34,402 nucleotides of DNA from positions 1 to 34,402 of the forward strand of contig CAIYXB010000222.1 in the NCBI GenBank assembly GCA_903930015.1. The letters run 5' to 3'. The stretch comes from an uncultured bacterium. Lineage in GTDB: Bacteria > Cyanobacteriota > Vampirovibrionia > LMEP-6097. Positions 1-8,317 of this stretch are shown one piece after another (the first letter of the stretch is position 1; the number at the start of each line of letters is the position of its first letter). The position numbers and the translations under genes are program-made. The notes under the pieces were generated by a model, which searched no databases, was not told the DNA's origin, and was given only the letters and a program-made list of their open reading frames with translations.

Positions 1-123
1 GAGATTTCGAGGGTCAATATTATACCTAGCAGCAATGACGGCAATCTCCTCTTTTTCTCTCAACGCTTCCAAAACAGCCTTAGCTTTGATCTCGGAACTT
101 GTTTGTTTATATTTTCTTGACAT
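1..123 (-). CDS. IS3-family-like transposase OrfA N-terminus (partial, runs off left edge)
   Basis: Reverse translation MSRKYKQTSSEIKAKAVLEALREKEEIAVIAARYNIDPRNL: typical HTH_Tnp_1 start of IS3 OrfA; SD-like AAGGAGAA upstream of the ATG. Confidence 0.75.
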   Translation of the reverse strand, partial: MSRKYKQTSSEIKAKAVLEALREKEEIAVIAARYNIDPRNL

Positions 124-206
124 TCTTTTCTCCTTATTATCTTATAGACGATCTTAGGAAGGAAAAGTTTTTAATTTATTTTGGCCCTTTTTCGCGGGAC
201 ATTACA
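1..206 (-). mobile_element. IS3-like insertion sequence, left end (partial)
   Basis: OrfA start plus candidate IS terminus TGTAATGTCCCGCG (reverse strand, from about position 206); the other end is outside the window. Confidence 0.5.
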
Positions 207-369
207 GTGTGTTAGGTTTACCTGTATATTTACCGCTTTTGCACCATTCGATCCATTGTTTTGGATAATCTTTGAATAGATATGAATGTATGTGAAGCTT
301 TGGCTTGTCTAAGTTATTTGAATTAGGATTTTTGTAATCGATTCCCTGATTATTGCAAGAGATACCAAT
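203..369 (-). pseudogene. ORF fragment apparently truncated by the IS end (IGISCNNQGIDYKNPNSNNLDKPKLHIHSYLFKDYPKQWIEWCKSGKYTGKPNTL*)
   Basis: Open reverse frame without a start; its TAA stop falls inside the candidate IS terminus TGTAATG; an in-frame TAG lies upstream at 370-372. Confidence 0.35.
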
Positions 370-422
370 CTATTCATTGGCCAGAAAGTACATGAATTTT
401 TTTCTATTGTACTAAAGTGACC

Positions 423-647
423 CTATTTACCTCTTGATAAATACTTCTGAATCTCTTTAGCTAAGCTTGATACAGCTCGCTTTGGTTTTTCAACTATTTT
501 TAAGTCTGGACCGTTTTTCTTATAAGCATTAGATCCCAAAATCAAAAAATCCTTACAATCCATGAGTATTTTTTTCTCTTTAGTTGTATAACTAAATTTT
601 TTTTTGAATAGCCTTTGCAAATCTTGGACTGTTTTTCTCATCTTCAC
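423..647 (-). CDS. Small basic hypothetical protein (third ORF of AlbA_2 operon)
   Basis: 74-aa ORF whose start overlaps the 3' end of the upstream ORF by 56 bp, same strand. Confidence 0.35.
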   Translation of the reverse strand: MKMRKTVQDLQRLFKKKFSYTTKEKKILMDCKDFLILGSNAYKKNGPDLKIVEKPKRAVSSLAKEIQKYLSRGK

Positions 648-1557
648 TAATCTTTCGCCTATACAATCGATGTCGATTAGCTAATAAATACTTTGCATAA
701 CTTTTAATACTGACCGATTTACGACACTTAATAATCTCCATAAGAATTTTTTCGATTCTGAAAAATGAAATTTCTGTTCCAGTCTCTGGAGTGTAAAAGC
801 CATCAGCTTTAAAAAATAACCCAACAAAATCACCGTCTTGAATCAGGAAGCAGCTCTCAATAGCTTCAATCATTTTCCCAACATTATCGGTGATAACTGG
901 TGATTCATGAATTGGACCGGATATTTCAATTAGCATCATAAAGTTTAGATGCTGGTATTTCCCAATTTCATAGAGAATTTTTTCCCCATTGTTAAGTTGA
1001 TAATGATTTTTAGACTTGTATAGTTTATCTAAGTCTTTTAGAACAGTTTCATTTCTTTTACTAGCGTGTAAAATGTTACGAGCTGTTCTTTCTTTAAAAA
1101 GTTTACTAGTCTTGATAGCAATTTCACAACTAAAAAGTTTACTAAGATCAAGAAGCGGTCTAAGCATATTCCTACTAGCCTCTTTATCTATTCCTTCGTG
1201 AGAAAAGTTAATTAAGCTAACTTGGACTATGAGTAGATGAAAGCATTGGGCAAAATTAGACACTATTTCATATATAAATTCTATTTTTGTATTTTTATAA
1301 GAGGCCAGTAATTCAAAAGTTAGATTGACTAGTTTAAGAATGAAATCTTCAAACTCATCAATTGATTTAATCTTAGTGCTTTTATTTAAGTGCTTAGTGA
1401 TATCTTCTACTGACTTTTTATCTTCGGTGTCTTTGATTTGTATATAAATGTTCAGAATAGAAGATCGATAATAATCAACAAATCTTTTGGACAATATCTT
1501 TAAAAGCTTTCTGCTTTCTTGTTCTAAAAATTTGGTCCTATTAAAAGTTCTAGCCAT
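592..1557 (-). CDS. Hypothetical protein, companion of AlbA_2 protein
   Basis: 321-aa ORF; start overlaps the stop of the upstream gene (ATGGCTAG), indicating translational coupling. Confidence 0.7.
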   Translation of the reverse strand: MARTFNRTKFLEQESRKLLKILSKRFVDYYRSSILNIYIQIKDTEDKKSVEDITKHLNKSTKIKSIDEFEDFILKLVNLTFELLASYKNTKIEFIYEIVSNFAQCFHLLIVQVSLINFSHEGIDKEASRNMLRPLLDLSKLFSCEIAIKTSKLFKERTARNILHASKRNETVLKDLDKLYKSKNHYQLNNGEKILYEIGKYQHLNFMMLIEISGPIHESPVITDNVGKMIEAIESCFLIQDGDFVGLFFKADGFYTPETGTEISFFRIEKILMEIIKCRKSVSIKSYAKYLLANRHRLYRRKISEDEKNSPRFAKAIQKKI

Positions 1558-3196
1558 TAACTTTCAACTGAGGTGACGTAAATTGCCACTCACCTTTTTT
1601 GCCAGTTTGCCTTAATGATCCTTCCTCTCTCCATTTTCGAAAAAGATTAGAAAGCTGTGTTGTCTCAGATTTTGTATTTGTCAGTCCTATTAAGTCTCTT
1701 GCTTGTGTGTTATTGATATAGCCTCCGCTATATTTGGAGATGTGACTTAAAAAACCAAAATAAAATTTTTCTTCATCAGAAGTAAATTTAATGGTTTGCT
1801 GTCCGTCAAAAACTGCTTTTGCCCAACGTTTTAACATTAGTTTTTCTTCAAAGCGAATAACTGGACTAGATGAACTTTCAATGACTTTATTTGCGATTCT
1901 TTTGTAATGTTCATCTAATGCATTAATTATTTCACTCCAAGCTTTATCTCTCCAGAGAACCAAAGCTATTGCGATTCTCCATTCGTCTGGATTCTTGAAG
2001 TATTGTTTCAACCTTTCAATGAGATTTAGGATAGCCATATTCGTATCTTCATTGTAGAGAGTTGTTTTCCAGCGAGCATGAGTTTTAAATGGCTCGAACT
2101 CAATAATTGGCTCTCGCTTTCCTTGCTCAATCATGTGTCTAAAAATACGATTTTTACCAGAGCCCAGCTCATCGGTTAACTTACTTATTCTCAGTGTATG
2201 CATTAGTAATTTATTTTTAGTGCTATTAATCCTAGAAAACCATTTATCTACAAACAATTCTGCATCTAGAGAACAATTATTTGATATTACAATTCTATTT
2301 GGAAACATTTCAATTACTATGTCTCCCTGGTCTTTGGAATAAAATGCATGAGCAACTGCATTAGCGATACTTTCTCTTAAAGCACTAATAGGATAAGGTT
2401 CTTCTTCTTTTGCGGTAAATGATGATATGAGTACAGTCCCTTGCCTTCTTGTCCAGCTTTGTATCTCTTCTATAAATTTATCATCTAAAATTCCATATAA
2501 ACCCTTCTGCTCATGTTGGTCTAAAATATCACCATTAATATCACAGTGAACGATTCTTACTATAAAGTCACCAAAAAGAATACCTGAAACATTTTTACTT
2601 TTAATTCCTAGCTTATTTAAAACATCAGTTGCGGTTAAATTTTCAGTATTCTCAAATAGGTCTTTTGAAACTGCAGTTAATTTTTGAGCAAAACTCATTA
2701 CTAATGAGCTGTTCACAGATCCGTGATAGTTTGCTTTAGAGAAATCATGTCCTGGCAGACTCAGAGTTAATTCTAGAATTTCAGGAGGTGTCATTTCTTC
2801 ACTATGTGTGCCAATCAGTTTATAAGCTTTACCGTTCCAATAAACAACATCATCCGGTGGGATAATTTCTATCAATAAAATATGATTTCCACTTATTTCT
2901 TCCCCGGTAATAAAAATATTCATTAAGTTTGGTTCTAAGTACTCAGAGACATGATTGGAAACTTGTTGTTCAGTTTCTTTCAACCAATTTAAATCTTTGT
3001 TTAGAAGCTTTCCATGATCATTAACTCCTATGATTAACCAGCCACCTTCTCTACTATGATGATTAGCTATTGCAGAAATATCTTCTCCATGTCCTTGTCT
3101 CCATGAAGATTTAAAATCTAGGCTAGGGGCCAAAACCTCTTGAATTGCTTCTTCCCTTAACTTATTGATAATGTCTTCTTTTGAAATTTTAGACAT
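1550..3196 (-). CDS. AlbA_2 (Schlafen-type) / GHKL ATPase (HATPase_c_4) domain protein
   Basis: N-terminal SLDFKSSWRQGHGEDISAIANHHSREGGWLIIGVNDHG resembles AlbA_2; ALRESIANAVAHAFYS...GDIVIEMFPNRIVISN resembles HATPase_c_4; winged-helix-like C-terminus; AAGGAAG SD. Confidence 0.8.
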   Translation of the reverse strand: MSKISKEDIINKLREEAIQEVLAPSLDFKSSWRQGHGEDISAIANHHSREGGWLIIGVNDHGKLLNKDLNWLKETEQQVSNHVSEYLEPNLMNIFITGEEISGNHILLIEIIPPDDVVYWNGKAYKLIGTHSEEMTPPEILELTLSLPGHDFSKANYHGSVNSSLVMSFAQKLTAVSKDLFENTENLTATDVLNKLGIKSKNVSGILFGDFIVRIVHCDINGDILDQHEQKGLYGILDDKFIEEIQSWTRRQGTVLISSFTAKEEEPYPISALRESIANAVAHAFYSKDQGDIVIEMFPNRIVISNNCSLDAELFVDKWFSRINSTKNKLLMHTLRISKLTDELGSGKNRIFRHMIEQGKREPIIEFEPFKTHARWKTTLYNEDTNMAILNLIERLKQYFKNPDEWRIAIALVLWRDKAWSEIINALDEHYKRIANKVIESSSSPVIRFEEKLMLKRWAKAVFDGQQTIKFTSDEEKFYFGFLSHISKYSGGYINNTQARDLIGLTNTKSETTQLSNLFRKWREEGSLRQTGKKGEWQFTSPQLKVNG

Positions 3197-3249
3197 TAAT
3201 TTGCTTCCTTTTTTGACACTCTATTCATACTACTAAAAGCGATGGCAGT

Positions 3250-3334
3250 GCGATGGCATACCGGTGAAAATGGCTAAAACTCTAGTTTTTTAGGCTTTTT
3301 TTATAAAAACAAGGGCGATGGCATACCGGTGAAA
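3250..3334. repeat. 20-bp direct repeats GCGATGGCATACCGGTGAAA (3250-3269, 3315-3334)
   Basis: Exact copies; inverted partial copy GGTATGCCA at 3381-3389. Confidence 0.8.
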
Positions 3335-3483
3335 TAATGGTTATGTATCTATTAATATTGGAAATAAAAAGCATTGTTTAGGTATGCCAGCTATAATAAT
3401 CCTGACTAACGCAACTAACGCATGGTCTTGAACTCAAATCATTCTAGCAAAGCCACGCGATATAAAGGTTTTTTGAAATGAGA

Positions 3484-3529
3484 TTACGGTTCGTAGCCGA
3501 GTCCTCTATCCAGCTGAGGTAAAGCCCTA
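3484..3529 (-). tRNA. Truncated tRNA-Arg(ACG)-like fragment (5' half through anticodon arm)
   Basis: Reverse strand AGGGCTTTACCTCAGCTGGATAGAGGACTCGGCTACGAACCGTA matches bacterial tRNA-Arg(ACG) D-arm and anticodon loop; no matching T-arm or acceptor 3' strand follows. Confidence 0.6.
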
Positions 3530-3671
3530 AGTATTATTGTTACTTGCAATTCACTCTCCCCTCAAATTGCTTCATTATTATAGTTTATCTACCAAACCAA
3601 CGCCTTAAAAAAAACAAAAAAAGTCAGCATGCTTTAGCGTGCTATAACTATAGATCAAGAGGATTTTAAAA

Positions 3672-4214
3672 ATGAAAAGCAATAGACTAACTATTATTTT
3701 AAGTTTAGTGATAGTGTCACTAGGCTCAGTAAAAGCATTTTACGATATGGGTATTTACCAGCAGAATTACAAGGTTGATTCAGAAGAATCAATACTTATT
3801 CTTGAAGCAGGTACTAAATACAAACTTAAATTTAAAGGGATCAGCAAAGATGTTAATGAAACAACTTTAGACACTCAAAACATGTCTAAAGAGGTAGTAG
3901 AAATTAAATACGATGAACACAAAACTATGGGTAGCTCAACTATTCACGTTGTAGAAATCGCTAAAGATGCACCTGCGTCTGCTGGATACATTCAGTTAGT
4001 GACTTACGATGGGGATGGTGGGGATAGAGTAAAGCATGCAGCTTACAAAATCAGAACTATTATTGTTGCAGGCTCAGACCACTCGACTAAAGTAAATAAA
4101 GTATGTGGAGAAGTAGATTTTGGTAAGGGAGATAGATACCAGATTGGATTTAAAAACAGAAAGCAACTTGATGATGCAAAAGCTAAGTACATCAAAGATG
4201 GTCACTGTAAGTAA
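3672..4214 (+). CDS. Secreted hypothetical protein (signal peptide)
   Basis: MKSNRLTIILSLVIVSLGSVKA signal; SD AAGAGGA upstream. Confidence 0.75.
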   Translation: MKSNRLTIILSLVIVSLGSVKAFYDMGIYQQNYKVDSEESILILEAGTKYKLKFKGISKDVNETTLDTQNMSKEVVEIKYDEHKTMGSSTIHVVEIAKDAPASAGYIQLVTYDGDGGDRVKHAAYKIRTIIVAGSDHSTKVNKVCGEVDFGKGDRYQIGFKNRKQLDDAKAKYIKDGHCK

Positions 4215-4238
4215 AGCACCATTCTAAGTATAAATTAT

Positions 4239-4265
4239 AAGCCTCGTTGAAAAGCGGGGCTTTTT
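4239..4265 (+). terminator. Rho-independent terminator
   Basis: AAGCCTCGTTGAAAAGCGGGGCTTTTT stem-loop plus T-run just after the 3672-4214 stop. Confidence 0.7.
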
Positions 4266-4624
4266 CATTGGACGGCAAAATCTAGCAGAAGATTTTTATC
4301 AATAATATCTAAACATCTTTCATGGCAAGAATTTAAAAACAATTTTGGAGCAACTCCATCTTCATATGCTTGTAGCCATCTGCTTGCGCATAAGCACCAC
4401 TTATCACCAGGATTTAGACCTGGAAAATTATACTCAGGTCTTGGGGTGCTTAAGTCATTACCCATAGATTTGGAATATTCCAGGAAGCTTTCAGAGACTT
4501 GCGTACAGACTGTATGTGAGCCCATGTCACTATCATCAGTACGACAAAAGCCATCTCTAAAATAACCAGTCATAGGGCTTGTGCAACAAGATTCTAATTC
4601 ATCTCCAAAAATATTTTTGTGCAT
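4265..4624 (-). CDS. DUF2237 family protein
   Basis: Motifs SPMTGYFRDGFCRT, GSHTVCTQVSESFLEYSKSMGNDLSTPRPEYNFPGLNPGDKWCLCASRW. Confidence 0.9.
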   Translation of the reverse strand: MHKNIFGDELESCCTSPMTGYFRDGFCRTDDSDMGSHTVCTQVSESFLEYSKSMGNDLSTPRPEYNFPGLNPGDKWCLCASRWLQAYEDGVAPKLFLNSCHERCLDIIDKNLLLDFAVQ

Positions 4625-4633
4625 TATTGTTGT

Positions 4634-4819
4634 TTACTCCTTCTCATTCTTGTCTTCAAAAATACATTCTTGAGAATGCGCACGCCAGGTGCCACCTTGC
4701 TCGCTGCAAATCTTAGCAGCGTCCATTTTGATGTAATTAAAATTATTCATAAACATCATGTAAGCAAGTAAAGCAAAAATTATTATTCCAATTAGTGAGT
4801 AAATTCTAGATCCTGCCAT
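4634..4819 (-). CDS. Small single-TM hypothetical protein
   Basis: MAGSRIYSLIGIIIFALLAYMMFMNNF...; the internal Met start reduces overlap with the MATE gene compared with the track start at 4888. Confidence 0.55.
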   Translation of the reverse strand: MAGSRIYSLIGIIIFALLAYMMFMNNFNYIKMDAAKICSEQGGTWRAHSQECIFEDKNEKE

Positions 4820-6132
4820 TTTCTTTTCTTCCATATATAGATAAATATAGCGCCTTGTAGCAAATGCATACTGGTTTGCCAAATCCAAATGCTAAAAAGA
4901 CCTTGTTTAAAGACAAAAACCAGCAAAAGTGCACCAGGCAAAAACACCAACCATTGCCAAACAAAAGATATTATCGAAACTTTCTTTGAATAACCCAGTC
5001 CCTTTAAACCCTCTACTAAAATAAAGCCAAGCATCTCAAAACCCAAAGTGAGTCCCATTACTCTAAGAGCAGGTTCTGCTGCTTTAATAACTTCAGCACT
5101 ATCGGTGAAAATTCCTAAAATTCCATGTGACATTAAGAAAAACGGTAGCGCAACTAAGCTTAAAAGCATTACCCCAAGTTGGACGATTTCTTTTCCCCAT
5201 GAGTATGAATGTTCTTTATCACCTTCACCAAGAGCCTGTCCTGAAAGAGTAGCCAGTGTAATTCCAAGTCCTAAAGCGGGTAGTAGGGCTACCATAAAAA
5301 TATTCATCAAAATATTTAAAGAAGCTAGTTCATTAACACCAATTTTTCCTACTAACCAATAAAGTGCAACCACGTTTGTCATTGTGATAGTGAGTTCAAG
5401 TCCTGCTGGTAAAGAAATTTTAGTAAGCATTGTTAGGTACTTGAGATTTGGCATTTTCTTCAAAAAACCATGACTAGAAGCAAGTTTGACAGCCTGTACA
5501 AAATAAATTATAAATCCGAGTACTATAGATCCAGCAGTTGCTATCGCAGCACCATTGGATTCAAGGCGCGGAAAACCAAAGTTGCCAAAGACCAATAGAT
5601 AATTAAAAACTATATTTGTAAGATGCATGACTATCAAACTATTCATATATATTTTTGATAAATCTACTGAATTCCAATAACCTCGAAAAGCAAAATTTGC
5701 GATGGCAAAAAAACAAACTGAAATTCTAATTAAAAAATATTCCCTTGCTAGTTTTGATACAGTCTCAGTTGTAGTAAGCATGTCAAAAAGAGGCTTAGCA
5801 AAAGTAAATGCCACTATAAGAATTAAAATAGAGCTAACAAAACAATAAACTAAAGCATTATTTAGGGAATAAGCTGTTTCAGAAGTTTTACCCTCTCCTT
5901 TTTTGCGTGCACTTATTGCTTGCACACCAGAAGTAACTCCAAGCACGGGAGCTAAAAACATAAACGCTACCATTGATGAGATACCAACTGCTGCAAGCGC
6001 GTCAGGACCTAGTCTTCCAACCATTGCAGTGTCAACAAGATTAAGTAGATTTTGCGATAACATTCCTGCAACAATAGGCATCGCAAGCCCAAATATTCTT
6101 TGTAATCTGGCTGCTTCAATTTTTGGAATCAT
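4792..6132 (-). CDS. MATE family efflux transporter
   Basis: 446 aa, LAMPIVAGMLSQNLLNLVDTAMVGRLGPDALAAVGISS typical of MATE/DinF. Confidence 0.92.
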   Translation of the reverse strand: MIPKIEAARLQRIFGLAMPIVAGMLSQNLLNLVDTAMVGRLGPDALAAVGISSMVAFMFLAPVLGVTSGVQAISARKKGEGKTSETAYSLNNALVYCFVSSILILIVAFTFAKPLFDMLTTTETVSKLAREYFLIRISVCFFAIANFAFRGYWNSVDLSKIYMNSLIVMHLTNIVFNYLLVFGNFGFPRLESNGAAIATAGSIVLGFIIYFVQAVKLASSHGFLKKMPNLKYLTMLTKISLPAGLELTITMTNVVALYWLVGKIGVNELASLNILMNIFMVALLPALGLGITLATLSGQALGEGDKEHSYSWGKEIVQLGVMLLSLVALPFFLMSHGILGIFTDSAEVIKAAEPALRVMGLTLGFEMLGFILVEGLKGLGYSKKVSIISFVWQWLVFLPGALLLVFVFKQGLFSIWIWQTSMHLLQGAIFIYIWKKRKWQDLEFTH

Positions 6133-6136
6133 TGGT

Positions 6137-7699
6137 TTATAGTTTTTGTAAGTTTTTTTTGTAATCTTGAGCTTGCCTTAAAATAAGCTCTTGTTCAATA
6201 GTATCCATTTTATCCCAAACTCTATAAACCATTGACATTCTCATATTGTTTGATAATTTTTCCTTATGTTTAGCTAGAAAATCCCAATAAAAGGAATTAA
6301 AAGGGCAAGGTTCTTTTTTATCTCCTACTTTTGAGTATTTGCTTTTATAGTCGTAGTGACAATTTTTACAATAGTCGCTCATTTTGTTTACATAGTTTGC
6401 GCTACTTATATAAGGTTTTGTGGCAACTCCACCTCCATCAGCCCATTGGCTCATACCACGTGTGTTAGTGATTTCAACCCAATCCAGAGCATCTATATAT
6501 ATACCTAAATACCAGGCGTCAACCTCATCAGGATGTACTTCTGCCATAAGCGCAAAATTACCAGTTATCATAAGTCTTTGGATATGATGTGCATACGCAT
6601 TATCAAGAGAATTTTGGATGCAATTTTTTAAACAGTTCATTTTAGTTTTTCCATCCCAGTAAAATTTTGGTAATTGTTTTTCATTATCAAAAAAATTAGT
6701 TTTTGCAAAACCTGGCATTTTGATCCAATAAAATGAGCGCATATATTCTCGCCAGCCTAGAATTTGCCTTATGAACCCCTCTACCTGTGAGATCTCTAGA
6801 TCTATACTATTATTTTTGTATTTAGCTTCAGCTTTTTCTATAACTTCAAGGGGTGAGAGCATTTTGGTATTTAAAGCAAATGACAGTCTACTGTGAAAGC
6901 CATACTCATGTCTCTCTGACATAGCGTCTTGATAATCACCAAATTTTATAAGTAGATTTTCAATAAAATAATCAAGAATTTCCAGAGACTGTTTTCTGTT
7001 GATAGGATATTCAAAACACTTTGGATTTTTGATATTGCCGATAGTTTTGATTTTTGATTTTTGTATCATCTCGTAAATATCGGAAACATCATTATGAAAA
7101 GCTTTGTGAGTGGGTATATTTATTTTTGCAGGAAACTTATTCCTGTTTTCTGTATCAAAATTCCATTTACCTAAAAGTGGTTTATCTTCGTGCATAAGAA
7201 CGTTATACTTTTTGCGCATTCTTCGATAAAAACTCTCCATTAAATATTTTTCTTTTTTGCCAAACATTTCCTCTAATTCATTGCGATCAGCTAGAAAATG
7301 CTCAGCCCCATTGATTTCAAGCTCTATGTCGAGTGTTTTTAAATACTTCTTGAAATACTGATCTAGCCTATATTCGTCTGACTCTATCATTTCAAATTTA
7401 ATGAATTTTTGTGTTTGTAAAATTTCATCTAAGTTTTTTGCAAAATCTTGGTGATTATTTTTATCATCTAGCTTCAAGTAAATAAAGCTGTGACCTTTCT
7501 TCTCGTGATGATTTTTAAATTCACGCATTGCAGCAAAAAAACCTAAAACCTTTTGTATATGGTGGGAGGCGTAGTCTGTTTCGGAGCGTATCTCCATCAT
7601 TACATATTGAATTAAAGGATCAGGTTTTTCTTCAAACCAACTGTGCTTATAATTAAGTTGATCACCAAGTATTAGTCTTAATGTTTTTTCTTTTGACAT
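6137..7699 (-). CDS. Cryptochrome/photolyase family protein (FeS-BCP, deoxyribodipyrimidine photolyase-related)
   Basis: TLRLILGDQLNYKHSWF N-term; HHIQRLMITGNFALMAEVHPDEVDAWYLGIYIDALDWVEITNTRGMSQWADGG; Cys cluster YCKNCHY...CPFN. Confidence 0.93.
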   Translation of the reverse strand: MSKEKTLRLILGDQLNYKHSWFEEKPDPLIQYVMMEIRSETDYASHHIQKVLGFFAAMREFKNHHEKKGHSFIYLKLDDKNNHQDFAKNLDEILQTQKFIKFEMIESDEYRLDQYFKKYLKTLDIELEINGAEHFLADRNELEEMFGKKEKYLMESFYRRMRKKYNVLMHEDKPLLGKWNFDTENRNKFPAKINIPTHKAFHNDVSDIYEMIQKSKIKTIGNIKNPKCFEYPINRKQSLEILDYFIENLLIKFGDYQDAMSERHEYGFHSRLSFALNTKMLSPLEVIEKAEAKYKNNSIDLEISQVEGFIRQILGWREYMRSFYWIKMPGFAKTNFFDNEKQLPKFYWDGKTKMNCLKNCIQNSLDNAYAHHIQRLMITGNFALMAEVHPDEVDAWYLGIYIDALDWVEITNTRGMSQWADGGGVATKPYISSANYVNKMSDYCKNCHYDYKSKYSKVGDKKEPCPFNSFYWDFLAKHKEKLSNNMRMSMVYRVWDKMDTIEQELILRQAQDYKKNLQKL

Positions 7700-7715
7700 A
7701 TGTTAGTTTTTAAAT

Positions 7716-8189
7716 ATGAACTTGTTTATCATAAGCCTTATCTTAAATATTTTTAGTTGCGCTTTTATGACTGGTGTAATATGGCTCGTACAAGTCGTAA
7801 ATTATCCCCTTTATAGACATGTGGGTATTGAGAATTTTACTCAATATCAAGGAGAACATATACGCCGAATTACACGAGTAGTTGCTCCTATAATGATCAT
7901 TGAACTCTTTACTAGCCTTGGTTTAATTAGTTTTTTACCACTTGAACTAGCGCAGCAAAATATCCTATACCCACTATTGATAAATTTTGTTCTTGTAGTT
8001 TTGATATGGCTTGCGACAGTCTCTTATTCAGTTCCTATTCATCAAAATCTCAAAGATTCTTGGAGTCAAGAACTTTACTTGAAACTACTCGCTACGAACT
8101 GGACAAGAACTATTGCTTGGACAATTAGATCTTTTATAAACACCTTGATTTTGTATCAACTCATAATAAGATTTGAAATTATACGTTAA
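7716..8189 (+). CDS. Hypothetical polytopic membrane protein
   Basis: 157 aa, about 4 hydrophobic segments, motif QVVNYPLYRHVG..NFTQYQGEHIRRIT; divergent from photolyase gene. Confidence 0.75.
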   Translation: MNLFIISLILNIFSCAFMTGVIWLVQVVNYPLYRHVGIENFTQYQGEHIRRITRVVAPIMIIELFTSLGLISFLPLELAQQNILYPLLINFVLVVLIWLATVSYSVPIHQNLKDSWSQELYLKLLATNWTRTIAWTIRSFINTLILYQLIIRFEIIR

Positions 8190-8257
8190 TTAAACAAGCA
8201 AAATGCGGATTAGATATTTTCTTATCCTCGTACCTAAATTATTCTCAAAAATTGCAT

Positions 8258-8286
8258 TTGGGTTAGCATGATTGGTGATATATTTA
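8258..8286 (+). promoter_or_regulatory. Candidate promoter of rhodopsin-blh operon
   Basis: TTGGGT-N17-TATTTA followed by a leader and SD AAAGGAG before the 8318 ATG. Confidence 0.3.
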
Positions 8287-8317
8287 GGAAGTTAATAACA
8301 TAAGCAAAGGAGAAATT

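Noticed and set aside
1016-1201. Plus-strand ORF MYSLSKSFRTVSFLL...
   Set aside because: Antisense to the better supported 592-1557 ORF; low-complexity hydrophobic shadow translation.
2133-2342. Plus-strand ORF inside the AlbA_2 gene
   Set aside because: Antisense shadow of a recognisable conserved domain.
3609-3645. Hairpin AGCATGCTTTAGCGTGCT after an A-rich run
   Set aside because: Could be a minus-strand terminator, but no minus-strand gene ends here; function unclear.
5048-6142. Plus-strand ORFs 5048-5362 and 5903-6142
   Set aside because: Antisense to the MATE transporter; no family features.
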